From positions 1,674,001 through 1,738,000 of the forward strand of contig JAGMUV010000003.1 in the NCBI GenBank assembly GCA_020744425.1: a stretch of DNA of 64,000 nt, written 5' to 3'. Within the stretch, counting starts at the first letter, position 1; the number at the start of each line of letters is the position of its first letter. The stretch comes from Dactylonectria macrodidyma. Taxonomy: Eukaryota > Ascomycota > Sordariomycetes > Hypocreales > Nectriaceae. Positions 33,878 through 46,958 of this stretch are shown here, one piece after another. A program made the translations under genes and the position numbers. The notes beneath the pieces are model-generated. The model was given only the letters and a program-made list of their open reading frames with translations. It did not search any database and was not told the origin of the DNA.

Positions 33878-36800
33878 AAACCGTTGAACGGTTACAAACC
33901 AATGAAGAAGCCACGCCTAATTGGCATTGGTCATTGGGGTCCGAATCTAGGCGGACTAATGTGTACCAACAGAAACAGAAAAGACGAAAGATAAAATAGT
34001 CATACAAGGTTTCTTTTTTCCTTTGCAACCAAAAACAAATCAAGGGGAGACGGGGTAGTGAAATCCCTTTGGGTTGGGGAGGGCGTCTAGTTGGGTGGCG
34101 ATCTAGGGCTGTCAAGATTGTTGACCAAGTATGGTGTGAAGCTGTGTACGGTTTATTGCCTATAGTTTGGGGGGCAGAGACTGCCACTACTTGAAGGCCT
34201 CTTAAGAGGGCTCTTGTGGGAGGGCTCCATTGTACCTACAAGACATATGAATGACAGAATTTAATGCCACTTGTGTATTGCGCTTGGTCATGATGATTGC
34301 ATGTGTTGCTAATGGACGCGATATTGCTTTGTCCTAAATCATAGCGGAAATACAGCTGGTGGATGTTGCAGTACACATTGCCATACTTCTCTAAACTTGC
34401 ACAACTGCTTGGGCAGCAGCGAGCCCGTGGATACATCTTGCCCTGCTAATTCCACTCTGCCTGTGTACTACATGCTTAAGACGAACGAAAGGGCGTTCCT
34501 TGTGAGCAAATAATGCTACCAGGCAGAAAGATGAGTGATTATATGAATTACGAACACTTGTGACGAAACAATAGGTCAGATTTGGATTGGTGAGCACCTT
34601 GGCTGCAATTGAATGACGACGAAACGGAACCGTGGTCATGTTTACTATCAAGCATGTGACGATGACGGGCCTGATGTCAACATTGAGATGAAAAAGATAA
34701 AGATGGTGGTGTCCCGGTGTAGGGTAGCACAATTCAGGGCCGGTGAGGTCTGTAGGGTCGACAGTCAACTTGGTTGGTCGCATGCGCAGCTGACATGCAG
34801 CTTGGGGCTGACCGACGACCATGTTTAAAATCCCTTATCCTCGCCAGCCAATGTAGATCTGGGAGACGAAAGGAGGGGAAGTGAGGGAGCCATTCACGCC
34901 GGTGTGGCGGTGATTGATGTGGTTCGACACCATGAATACGGCCAACAGCGAGGTCGTTGAATACCCGACTAGATTGGTCGCAGTTCTTTTAATTCACCTC
35001 GATATAGTTGCTTTGAATACATATCTGTGGATGAACTACTGGGTAGAATCATATTGGGTTTGCCGAATGATGAAGCTTCCTTGACCAGTAGGCGGGATAC
35101 TCAGAATGGACATGTTTGAGTCGTCAATATTACTTCGGAACGAGATTGCCGGCGACGTGTCACTTGAAGCAACCAGCCATTCCTAATCGATGACTCGATT
35201 GCACGCTGCGCAAATGATGCGATCATATCTTGTTATCTCTTGAATTAATCAACGATGACTCCAACGGCAAAACTGTGCTGCTTCGCGTGCCCCTCCAGGA
35301 TAGGCATCCCGATGCCGAATCGGGTTGGCCGGCCCATGATCTCGGGGAACCTTTGTAGGGTAATGGGTCTCACGAAAGGCAGGTCCGGCGAGAAAAGCTG
35401 CACCATTATCTCTCTCGTATTAATCACTAGCTAGGCGTATCTCGCCATCGGCAAACCGTTGCAACCCATGCTAATGATCCTGACCTTGCAGCAGCAAAGC
35501 AGCACCATCAACAACAACAGCATGAGGGGCAAGGACCCTGGACCAGCAACCAGCACGAGACCAACGAGACGAGAGATATTAGTACAGCCGTTGGTTTGCT
35601 GCACGAGACGTCCGGGGGACAATTGGCTGGCTGCAAGGCCCGGAATAGCGTGCTCATGCACAGCACTCTGCAGACAGCACCGTGACCGTTACGCGGCGCC
35701 CACGGGAGCCAGTTGCCGCGAGCCCTGGGCTGGCCGTTCTGCAACCTCCATCCAGTAGATCCCGCGCGACGGCGAGCGAAATGGGCTTAAGGCCGCCCGG
35801 GCGATGGCTCGTATGGGGCCGGTGTGAAGGAGAAAAGGCGGGGGTAACATTTTCTCGGTCGGCCATGGCTTGCTTGCGGCGGGAAAGAATGCAGGGGCGA
35901 ACCTGAAAGGTTAGTAGAATCATTGGATACGCTGGGAGATTGACACCGTCGAGCTACACATGAGTAGGTATTAACATTCAACCTCTCACCATTCGGTGCT
36001 TGAGATCGGGTGGGATAGTGGCATGTGAAAGTTCACTGATCCTGGAACTCGAATGGCATTGCGCACATCGCTCTTACAACTTGCGCCTCACAACTGTGAA
36101 GCATGATGCTACGTGCGTATGCTGCATGTTGATGAGGAGTTTCAAGAAGAAAAAGAGATTTGAAGATTGCATGGTTGGTTATGGTGGGTTGGCACGCTTG
36201 AGAATGCCTCCCGTTCTTGGGGGGCGACCAAGAAGGACACTGGCGCAGTTTGGACATGTCCGGTACGGTTCAGTTGAAGTTGGGCTCCCTAAGATGCTTT
36301 GCAAAGACCTCGGGAAAATAGTCTAGTTGATGGACTACGGAAGGAGGATCGTATACGTAAACATTGGCCTGGGGTGAGAATGTTCCGAACACTCTTTCGA
36401 ACTTTCAAGGAGTTGAGATGTCAAGAAAGGTTTCTAATTGGATTCAACTGAGAAGCTGAATTGTTTCCTAAAGAAACAGAGTGGACCATTCGGATCGTAT
36501 TATGACCCAAGACTGTATTGAAGAAAGTCTAGACGAAGGAACAGAAGCTACAAAGCAATCACTTATCACAATGCATTGTTCGAGGTCTAACTAAAAAGTC
36601 TCAATCAAAGACTGACGAGACCTCATGTTGGAAGACAGCCACTAGCCAATGCTGTGGCTGAGGCCAGCTTTAGCTCGATCGAGACCTCCTTATTTCTTCG
36701 AATCATTGACCTGAATCTTACTGGAGCAGGTTGGGAGTGACATGTCTGAGTTCACAAGGGTGACAGCCGTCAGTGTTGACAGGGGAGACGAGAAGAAGGG

Positions 36801-36957
36801 AAGCGGAGGGACAAGGGAGCAGACCGGGTCAAGGATGAGGAGATCGACATCTGCCCCTGGTAGTGTGACAAGAGAGTGTGCATCTAACATGGTTGAAAAA
36901 CGGGGAACAAACCTTGAAACAAAAGTGTCCGTCAGTCGCCGGCGGTGAGCTTCAAGC

Positions 36958-36961
<4 letters not shown>

Positions 36962-37008
<47 letters not shown>
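36962..37008 (+). repeat. Homopolymer T tract, 47 bases
   Basis: This is an uninterrupted run of T. It could be a mononucleotide microsatellite, the tail of a minus-strand retroposed transcript, or a length-inexact assembly feature. No clear target-site duplication is visible at its borders. Confidence 0.9.
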
Positions 37009-37009
<1 letters not shown>

Positions 37010-39486
37010 AGAAGTGGAGAACCCTGTTCAAGTGCATCAATTTCGCAGAAGGGAGTATGTACTTGAGTGTTGACGGCACATTTGTTCCAGTTGCGCATCA
37101 GAGACGGCGGGAGACGATACGGACAGGTGATAAGGCAAAGAGAAGGTAACAGAGGATCATGGGAATGCAGCTGTTGCATAGTGGGTGGACTCCATTGCTT
37201 GTGGGGCAGAGTGGGAAGAGGGAATGCTGTGGAGGGATGATGTTGCACTTGTGACCTGTGAGTGAGACGGTCAAGCTTGTTGCACAGGTTATTGGCGATG
37301 CGACCAGTTATTGGATCGTCTGAACGAGCTGGAAGAGCCAATGCGGGCTGTCAAGTGTTCTATGTAGTGGGGAGCTGGAAATGACACGGAGAGCAAGACA
37401 CGGCGAGACAGGACATGACAGGTAAAGAGTGAGGCTTTGGAGATCGACTGTCTCAAAGGCGCAACGTAAGTCCCTGAAGGTATGGATGGGCACTGTGGAA
37501 CGCGACCAAAGATGGAGCAACGGCTGTGGCATTTTCTCCCCGAGCTTTGAGAATAGCCACAACCAATGTTACACTAAACAAGGGGAGACCAAGGAGAATC
37601 CCCACTTGGATGGCATGCACTAGATTTGGAGCGTCTCAATCAGTCGGACAGTTTTTTTCCGCTCTGGTTGGTTGGGTCTGAGAAGACAGGGCGAAGGAAG
37701 AAGTGTGGCAAGGTAGGTAGGTTGAGAACAAACCGTCCGCGCGTAAGACGCAATTAGAGAGCAGAGTTAATTTTTCACTTTGACCATCCATCATCCATGC
37801 GAATGATGTCAGGTTCCAGCTACCTATACAATTCACGGACCGAGTCTTCGCTGGCCCAATGGCTAGCTAGGCTCATCACATCTCGGCCCGTGCATCTCGA
37901 TGACAAGAGCGAGTCGTTGAGCTTCGTCTCGATCATCCAAGAAACGCGATGCTCCTTGGCTGGCGTGAGGCTGGCCTGACCTGCAATGCCATACCTCCAC
38001 TCATGTGCACCGCCAGAGCTGCACCACACCGCGTTCGTCCTGCCCCCCGGAGCAGCTTGTCAGCATGCATCGTGGGGTTGGTGGAGTTGTTTCCCTCATC
38101 TGGGTCTGGTCTCGCGATGGCGGCCAAGCTGCAACGCGCTAAACCAGGCCAGCTGGGCAATGCTGGCTGTCTTCTTTGCCGAGCGAGCTTGGAATTGGAA
38201 CGTGTTTGTGCAAGGACTAGAGGGCAGAGTCAAGGACCAGCTAGCTAGATAGAATGTTTGGTGCATAGTCTGGAGGGCTACGAGTATTGTGTTCCTGGTT
38301 CTGGTTGCTATCAGAGTAAAGTGAGCTTGGGATGGTGATGTTGGAGTCATGGAAAGGCTGGCTTCTGGGGGTCGTGGGCTAAAATACCCGGTGTTGTAGT
38401 GGGACCGGGACGGACCCAGAAACGCCCTGTGAACGATGGTGCTGAAGAAGTGCCATTCCATGTGGACGCCTCTTTTATCCGTCGAACAGTACCTACGCTA
38501 ATGAATACACAAGTTACCCGAGTTGCTGGTTACTACGGCGAAGCCCTTGTTTTCGTGTAACGGTGGGACTCAAAACCCGGTCACCGCCTGAAGGGTTCTG
38601 AACCACATGGCTACTAACATGTTCGTATAAACCGTGACATTGGATGTTGGGAATTGTCGATCCGGAGCTTCGGAGGCCGAGTCTCACATGGCCCAGGCGG
38701 CGGTTCGGAAGGGTGGTGGAGAAGGGAGACGAGCAGGTCGGAGACAAGAAAAAGAAAAGAAAGGCACATGGCGCGCCACTTCTCGAGGTGTATGCATCTT
38801 CCGTCCGATATATAGAGGATGGTTGGACATGTGTTGCACAGGAGAAGCTCCGGTTCATCAAGATCTCGATCCGTCTGTAGCTGGCCGCCCTGGCCTATCA
38901 AGGCCTTGAAGCACGAACTGGCCGTGTTAATTTGCGACTGGCATTGGCCTGATTCCTCTGTCAATTCCCATGTTATCCTTTTAACCTTGTCGCCCTTGGA
39001 AGGAGAGCTTCACTAGCCAACCATAGCTTCAGGGATGCCCTACTGTAGCTAGAGGCTCTGTTTTCTTCTTCAAGGATAGAAACCATGGGCTTGCTGTCCC
39101 TGATCAATGGCGGAACTAGCCCGCGAGTTGGGGGCTCCCAGACAGGCGGGTGGGAAAGTGGCGATCCCTCTGGCAATCTCTCTGGACTGTGGCACGAGGG
39201 AGAGCGAAACGCGCCAGAAGGCCTCGGGGCGACCGGGGTGGTGCTGGACTGGGATATTGATATTTCCTCTCGTCGGCCTTGTCGGTGGCGCCTCATCTCA
39301 TCCATCCCCCTAGTGTTTCCATGCCGTCGGTTCTCGAACGTGCCTGGCCGCCGAAATTGTCGTAGACGGGATGACGACGAGTTCTCGGTGAACAGCGCTT
39401 GGATGACGCTGGTGTGATGACGGAGCTTGGCGAGCTTTAGAGCTGGTGCGTACTACGTAGAAAGGCTTTGTGTCTAGAAATGACGT

Positions 39487-39515
39487 CTACTACGTACCTA
39501 CCTGGTACGTAGTAG
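39487..39515. repeat. Perfect 12-bp inverted repeat
   Basis: CTACTACGTACC at 39487-39498 is the exact reverse complement of GGTACGTAGTAG at 39504-39515, with a 5-base loop. The arms contain TACGTA palindromes. A related TACTACGTAG occurs 36 bp upstream at 39451-39460. It is non-coding. Confidence 0.85.
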
Positions 39516-41029
39516 ATTGATGTCCTCGGATCATGTGTATGTGTGCTTCTCAACGGCTGTTGTGTTGGGTTGCGCAAGGCGGCTCCAGATAAACGTCACC
39601 AACCAAATATGCAGTGCATTCGGGGACCTTATCACACAGCGTATGACTATGACATAGTGAGCGTAGCGTCTGGGATCTCAACGGTCCTTGTCCAACGCAC
39701 CTCAGTAGGTAAGGACAAGAAAGACAACCAGCCAGCCATCCATCATCCACCCACCCACTTACCATCACCACACCTCTGAACCTTGCAGATACGCACAAGC
39801 CCGCTTTGTTGATGGACAGGCCAGTCGGTTGGCGAGACGGCCAACCCCCCCGCAACAGCTTTCCATTCTGCAGCTCACTGGCGTTGCTGCACGACAAGGC
39901 AACCTGGGCGCACGCGCACGCACGTACACCCACTCATGGTTCAACGCCCTCATTAGACACATCCAGCATCATCCTCCCATTCTCCGGGGCGCATACGCAA
40001 AACCTGAGGTTGCGTTGAATTCCCTTCCTAGGATCAGATGAACATCCCGGCAACTGCCAATCTACAATGCGCACAGAATTAGAAAAAACTCTACTTTTTT
40101 TCTTGGTTTCTTTCCCGCCTCGTCTAACATCGGCTTTCGTATCTGCCATTGGGTTGACCGTACTTTACAACCCGGCTAGCTTGTAGAGGAATGTGGTCTC
40201 CACAACCACTGGGAGAATGCTGAGAGAAAAGAGAGGATGGATGACGAGCCACCACTCGATGCCATTGCCACACGCAATCCACCGTGACTAACACCTGGCT
40301 TCGGTAGGTACAAAAGTGGATGGAGGCAACTTCCATATTAGATACAGTCCTACGTATTACCCAACAGGCCCTGTTCTCCTCAGGCTTGTCCTACGTAACA
40401 TAGACGGACACGCAGACTGACAATCGATGCCTGTTTACCCTGCCATTCATCGTCGCCCAGACCAAGCACCAACTGCGAATACCGAAGCAACCGCACGTAA
40501 AAGCCGGCGTTCGCGGACCCGCTCCAGAAGAGGCTCGTTCATCATCGGTCTTGTAGCGGCCCCACCTGGATGGCTTCCCAACTTGTTAGCTTTCTCTCAC
40601 CACCGGAACATCCATGACAGGCATTGGCATTGGAGCAGTTCTACTGAAAAAGCTCCCTGAGAAAGGGCGGGCAAGACGATGATGCACCTTGGCGGCCACC
40701 TCTGCTGCCTCGCAGATTTCCCCAAAGCTGGTGTACACACACGCGCGCGTATCCTGTCTATGCCCGCCCAAGGCGAACTTGGATAAGGTACCTCCGTGAT
40801 TCACTACATTCGGTAAAAGTAGGTAGTCCTAAGTTAATAAGAAGGCAGGGTGGCCTTACCGCTCGGAGTACTTCCTGTAGTGCCCTGTAGTGCTTCCACT
40901 CGTGTGTCTGCAGCGCCTTCACTGACTGTAGCATCTCCACTGTATCCCGTTAGGTTCGTCTTCGACTTGGCCTGTCCTGGCCTGGTCTGGTTATGGGTCC
41001 TTCCTCTCTTGTGCTCTCTCTTCGGCGGG

Positions 41030-41215
41030 CGCATTCTTCACTCCACCGAGACATCTTTTCTTCCAGCATCCTTCTCCTCTCCCCCGAACTTACATTCGGA
41101 TTGCATTCTTTCTCTCCTCACCCTCCTCTTTATTTCCCATCTCTCCCGCCCTCCTCGCTCCGTCTGCCTCCTCTCCTCTCCCGCGCCTGGGTCTTGCTTG
41201 CTGGGAGGAAGGCAG
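41030..41215 (+). promoter_or_regulatory. C/T-rich tract upstream of the ABC transporter gene
   Basis: This long pyrimidine-rich stretch (repeats of TCCTCTCC and CTCCC) is typical of fungal core promoters and transcription start regions. It lies 520-700 bp before the start codon at 41735, implying a long 5' leader. Confidence 0.45.
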
Positions 41216-41734
41216 CTGACTGAGAACCTGATCTTGGATATTCGACCAACGAGAGACGCCAATCCAGGACTAGGGATCTGGACGAACGCTTGCGAATGAG
41301 AACCGTCGAACGGTGAACCTGGACATTGTGGTCGGCATTGGCGAAGGCGCCTCAACTCCACGGCAGCCACGGCACACTCGTACTGAAGCTGGGGTTGCTG
41401 GGGACTGTTTGACGTTCGATCTTTGTCTGACGCCAGACAATTGGAGCTTTGCCGCCGCAATCGCAATCGCTGCTTGCTCATCCTCGCCCCCAAGTCTACC
41501 CACCAGGGTCCCCGACGCCACCTCTACCCTCGCCGACTCCACCGCCGCATCGGTGCCGCGGCCCTCTCGAGCGAGCTTGAGAGCTCTAGAGCTCTTCCTG
41601 CGCCCCAACATTGACGCGAACCAATTGCGATCCCGGCTCGATCGAATCGCCTCTATTCCCCCTTCTAGTCGTCAACTCCCTGCGCGCGGAGCGCGTGACG
41701 CTTTACCAGGTCTCCGCAACATCCTCTCGCTATC

Positions 41735-44700
41735 ATGGGTGGTTTCGCGCAATGCGAGGCGCCAGTATGGCGAGTCGATGACTTCACCTTCTGCTTTCAG
41801 CAAGAGTTCGTGCCTCCCTTGCCTTCCCCAACCCTCCCTCTCCGGAAACCACCACTTGCTGACTCGATCCTCTCTCTTCCATTCTCACAGCTATCTGAAA
41901 GTCCTCGGCCCTCTAGTCGTCCTCAGTCTCTCGTTTGCGCAACTCACATGGTCCGGTATCGCCCGGGCTCGCAGATCCCGGTCCGCTTCCACGGCTAGGT
42001 ATAGCGAGCTTTCCAGCGAAGACCGACGATTTAGCCACACTGATCTGCCCCCGGTGCAGCCCGACGATACCGATGACGACGACGAAGGCATGCAAATCAA
42101 TGGCGGTCGCCTCGCTCTCGTCAAGACCACTACCCGTGGCTCCATCATCCAAGCCGATACACCTCCTGGCCAGTCACTGTCTCAAATCATTGAGCAGCTG
42201 GCCATTGCTGGCCTTGTTGCTGTTAACTCGATTGCGCTCGCCAACGGTACTTACCATGGCCCTAACCATACACCTTCCGTTGTGGGATTGGTCACCTGGA
42301 TTTACGTTCTCATTCTCTCGACCCTGCGCCTCTTCTTCGGTAACACAAAATGGAGGATTCCTCACCTCTGGAATCATACCGCCGTCATCTATGGAGTCAA
42401 TTGGGTCTTGAGCATCTTCGTGCTTCGCTCTGTCATCATTCACCCCATTACAAAGCTCGCACAGACTCTTGTCATTGTCGAGTTTGCACTCGTATCTCTT
42501 CTCTTTGGCTTGGCTGTCACGACTAGGAAGGGCAACAAGACTGTTATCATGGAGTGGGAGAATGGCCTCGAACCCTCACGCGAGCCTCTCGCGAGTCTTC
42601 TCTCCATCGCTGTATTTGGTTGGGTTGATGCCATTGTTTGGCGTGGCTGGCAGGGCAGCATGGAAATGGAGCATGTGTGGAACCTTCTACCGAAGGACAA
42701 GGCCGCCGTTGTCATTGCCGATTATCGCCAGATGAAGAAGACCAGCTCATTGGCCTGGCACTTGCTCAAATACTTCAAGAGCATGCTGTTGGTTCAATGT
42801 CTCTTGGCAGTCGTTGCTGGGTTCTTCACCTTTGCACCCACCCTCCTTCTCAAGGCCATTCTAGAATTCGTTGAGGAATTCAGACAACGCGACCTTGACG
42901 ACCCAGAAAGGACCCCCGTCAGTGTTCTCTGGCTTTATGTCATTGGACTTCCCGTTCTTGACCTTGTTCGCTCATACTGCGACAATGCGGCTTTGTGGAT
43001 TGGCCGAAAGATCTGCATTCAGGTTCGAGCTATCATCATTGGCGATATTTATGCCAAGGCACTCCGCCGCAAGGCCACCGCCGCCAAGCACAAGGTGCTA
43101 CTCGAAACCGACAAGCCCAAACCCACCGAGGATGGTAATGCGAAAGAGAGCAAGATTAGCAAGATCAAGCGCATCTTGAGCATCAAGAAGGACGATAAGA
43201 AGGCCACTCCTCGCGATGCTGAATTTGCCGCTGGCGGCGTCAAAGACGACAAGGCCAAGGCAGAAGGGGAAGACGAGCAGGCGAATATGGGCACCATCAT
43301 CAACCTCATGTCTGTTGATAGCTTCAAGATTGCGGAAGTCACTGCCTATCTGCACTTCCTTTGTGCTGCTGCCCCAACGCAGCTGGTGGTCGCAATAGTG
43401 TTGCTCTGGAGAGTCATGGGCTTGAGCGCTATTCCTGGGCTCGTCGTCATGGCTTTTCTCCTGCCCATCAACTACGGTCTCGCGCGAGGTTTCTCCTCGA
43501 CGTCGAAGAAGATTTTGGCGGCCACCGACAAGCGTATTAATGTAACCAACGAAGTTCTGCAGAACATCCGTATCATTAAATACTTTGCTTGGGAACAGCG
43601 CTTCGGGCGCATCATTGATGAGAAGCGTAGGGCTGAGCTCAAGGCCCTACGATCCCGGTTCATGGTTTGGGCTCTGGCTGTTGCTATTTGGAACTCCGTC
43701 CCTGTCCTCATCACCTTCTTCTCTTTCTTCGTCTACACCATGATCGAACAGAAGCCCCTGTTGCCGTCTGTGGCCTTTACGGCCATCTCGCTGTTCATGC
43801 TTTTGCGTGTTCCCCTGGACCAGTTTGGCGATATGTTCGCGCACGTCCAGGAAACCAAGGTTTCGATCGACCGTGTCGAAGAGTTTCTGAAAGAGGAAGA
43901 AACTGAGAAATACGAGCAGCTAGGTCTGGACAATGTCGATGAGCATGGCGCCAGGCGGCTGGGTCTCGACAATGCAACTCTCATTTGGGGCGGCAAGGAT
44001 ACCGTGGCCGAGGATGGATCGCGCGCTTTCCGCCTGATGGATATCAACGTGGACTTCCAGCTAGGCAAGCTCAACATCATCGCTGGACCCACTGGATCTG
44101 GAAAGACGTCGATGCTCATGGGTCTTTTGGGTGAAATGACTTTGATGGAAGGCAACGTGTACTGCCCCGGTGGTCGCAGCCGAGAGGATGTCCGTCCTGA
44201 TCCTGAGACAAAACTCGCTAACACGATCGCGTATGTGGCGCAGGCCGCGTGGCTGGTCAATGCCGATATCAAAGACAACATCCTATTCTCTGCGCCCTTT
44301 GACGAGCAGCGGTACCGGAGCGTCATTGTGGCGTGCGCCCTCGAGCGAGACCTACAGATTCTGGACAATGGTGACGAGACTCTGGTCGGCGAAAAGGGAA
44401 TCACCCTCTCTGGTGGCCAGAAGCAACGCATCTCACTTGCTCGCGCCCTCTACTCTAACTCAGCTCACCTGCTCCTCGACGACTGCCTCAGTGCCGTGGA
44501 CTCGCATACCGCTCAATGGATCTTCAGCAACTGCATCAAAGGCCCGCTGATGCGTAACCGCACCTGCATCCTTGTCACTCACAATGTCCAGCTCTGTGTT
44601 CCTTCATCCGACTATGTCGTGCTCATGGATAACGGCCGAATCGATATCCAAGGATCTTCGGAGGAAGTCATTGCTTCCGGCAAGCTTGGCGAGGAGATTC

Positions 44701-46958
44701 AAAAGTCTCGACCCGCCTCAACCCACCACTCTCGAGTTCCTTCCCGGGTCCCTTCCAGTGTTGGCGATGATGAAACTATGGTTAACGGCCGAGGCGACGC
44801 CCTTGATGGGGTGGACAGCACTAACCACGACAATGCTAAGAAGAAACAGAAGCTAGACGCCATGGAGGAAGGCAAAGCCACAGGATCTGTTAAGTGGCCT
44901 GTAATGAAGTACTACCTCCTGTCGATGGGCCCCTGGTGGTTCTGGGTCCTGGCCTTCTTCGTCTTCACTTCGCAACAGTTTTCAACGGTTGCGACAAACT
45001 ACTGGGTGCGAGAATGGTCGAACCAATATGTTACGGAGGAGACTGGCCAGATTGGAGCTCAGTGTGTGAGGTGCGAGGCACACGCACCGACTGCGGGAAT
45101 GCTTCCCAAGGCCTACGCCCAGATGCACCTGCAATCGATGGTCCCGAACGTGATACTTGGATCCATGGCTCACGTCCAAAGCCTTTCAATCTCCCATATC
45201 AACGTTGCACTCAACGCCACTCTCGCCAACGCCACTTCATCCACATCAGTCAACGGCATGGCCCCACCTTCAGTCAACGCGATGTACTATCTTACGGTTC
45301 TTGCGATAATTGGCGTCTTGGGTGCGTTGACGGCGCTTATCCGTGATCTTTGGCTATTCCTCGGTTCGCTAAGAGCCTCAAAACGCATTCACGACCATCT
45401 CATCAACTCGGTGACACGCGCTAGATTCAAGTTTTTCGACATCACGCCCCTGGGCCAGCTTCTGAACCGATTCAGCAAAGACCTCGAAGCTGTTGACCAG
45501 GAGATTGCCCCAGTAGCGATCGGAGTCATCAGTTGCGGCCTCTCACTCGTGGTGACGATTGGTCTAATTGCTAGTATCACTCCCAAGTTCTTGGTCGCCG
45601 CCGTATTCATCAGTGGTCTCTTCTACATCGTTGCCGCCTTTTACCTCCGAGCGTCCCGCGATCTGAAGCGCATGGAGTCGGTGCAACGCAGCCCGCTCTT
45701 CCAGCAGTTTGGAGAAACGCTCAGCGGCATGACAACGATCCGTGCATATGGAGATGAGCGACGATTTATCCGGGATAATCTCGAGAAGGTCAACACGCAA
45801 GCGCGTCCATTCATCTACTTGTGGGCATGTAACAGATGGCTCGCATTCCGAGCGGATCTGATCGGCGACCTGGTCGCGTTCTTTGCTGGAGTATTCATCA
45901 TCTTGAGCTTGAACAGTGTTGATCCCGGATCAGCGGGCATCTCTCTTAGCTACGCATTGGGCTTTACTGAGAGCGTGCTGTGGCTTGTACGACTATACGC
46001 TATCAACGAGCAGAACATGAACTCGATGGAAAGAATGAAGGAATATCTGGATGTGGAGCAGGAGGCGCCTGCCGTCATTGAAGATAATCGACCGCCCGAG
46101 AATTGGCCGGGAAGCGGCTCTGTTGAGTTCATCGACTACACAACTAGCTACCGAGCTGACTTGGACCCGGTTCTCCGAGATCTCTCACTCAAGATCAACC
46201 CCAGAGAGAAGGTGGGTATCGTGGGACGGACGGGTGCTGGTAAGAGTTCGCTGGCACTGGCTATTTTCAGGGCGTTGGAGGCCGACAAGGGCAAGATTTT
46301 GATCGATGGCCTTGACATTGGTAACATCGGACTCCAAGATCTGCGAGAAAACATAACTATCGTGCCTCAAGACCCTACGTTGTTCTACGGAACGATCCGA
46401 AGCAACCTGGATCCTTTTGACATGTTCTCGGACGAGGATGTTTTTGCGGCGCTTCGACGAGTGCAGCTCGTTGGCGCGGACGAGCTGCCGCCATCACCAA
46501 CACAAACCCCTGGATCGCCTAATGGGTCAACGACGAACAGGAACATCTTCCTGGACCTCAACTCACCCGTGTTGGAATCTGGATCGAATCTGTCACAGGG
46601 ACAGCGTCAGTTGCTGTGTCTGGCGCGAGCCATGCTCAAGTCGCCGACGGTTCTTGTAATGGACGAGGCGACAGCGTCGATTGATTACGCCACAGATTCG
46701 AAGATCCAGGAGACGATCCGAGAGCTAACGGGAACTGTCATCACAATTGCGCACCGACTGGCGACGATTGTGGACTATGACAAGGTCTTGGTGTTGGACA
46801 AGGGGCAGGTGGTGGAATATGCTCACCCTTGGGAGTTGATCAACAAGGAGGACGGCACATTCCGCAGCATGTGCGACACCAGTGGAGAGCTAGATGTGTT
46901 GATTAAGGCGGCCAAGAAGAAGTGGGATTCGGGCCGGTTGGTGGATGTGGACTCGTAG
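41735..46958 (+). CDS. ABCC-type ABC transporter (Ybt1/bile-acid permease-like)
   Basis: This is a full-size ABC exporter of the MRP/ABCC subfamily, most like vacuolar Ybt1-type ATP-dependent bile acid permeases. Two exons, 41735-41805 and 41891-46958, give 1,712 residues. The start MGGFAQCEAPVW and the splice to DYLKVLGPLVV give an N-terminal TMD0-like segment. TMD1 and NBD1 follow, with Walker A GPTGSGKT from Gly756, the signature LSGGQKQ and Walker B LLLDD, where Asp replaces the catalytic Glu, as is usual for this subfamily's first site. TMD2 and NBD2 follow, with GRTGAGKS from Gly1469, LSQGQRQ and VLVMDEATASID, the intact site. A long charged insertion rich in Lys/Asp precedes NMGTIINLMSVDSF. 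The donor is GTTCGT, somewhat weak, but the only one that joins in frame. Substrates could be bile-acid-like anions, conjugates or drugs. Confidence 0.92.

Larger units (their letters stand above)
33878..41734. other. Long gene-poor region before the ABC transporter
   Basis: This stretch of about 7.9 kb yields no open frame or spliced model with a recognisable domain on either strand. It contains the SEC61 3' UTR, a 47-base T tract (36962-37008), a perfect inverted repeat (39487-39515) and, from ~41030 to 41210, a long C/T-rich tract that looks like the core promoter or leader of the ABC transporter gene. It may hold long non-coding RNAs or fast-evolving small genes that cannot be called from sequence alone. 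Confidence 0.45.

Noticed and set aside
36690..37341. Minus-strand frames encoding a poly-lysine run
   Set aside because: The lysines come only from the T homopolymer. There is no other protein-like feature.
38540..38630. tRNA-like GGTTTTGAGTCCC on the minus strand
   Set aside because: Only three base pairs form in the putative T-stem and there is no matching acceptor stem or A-box.
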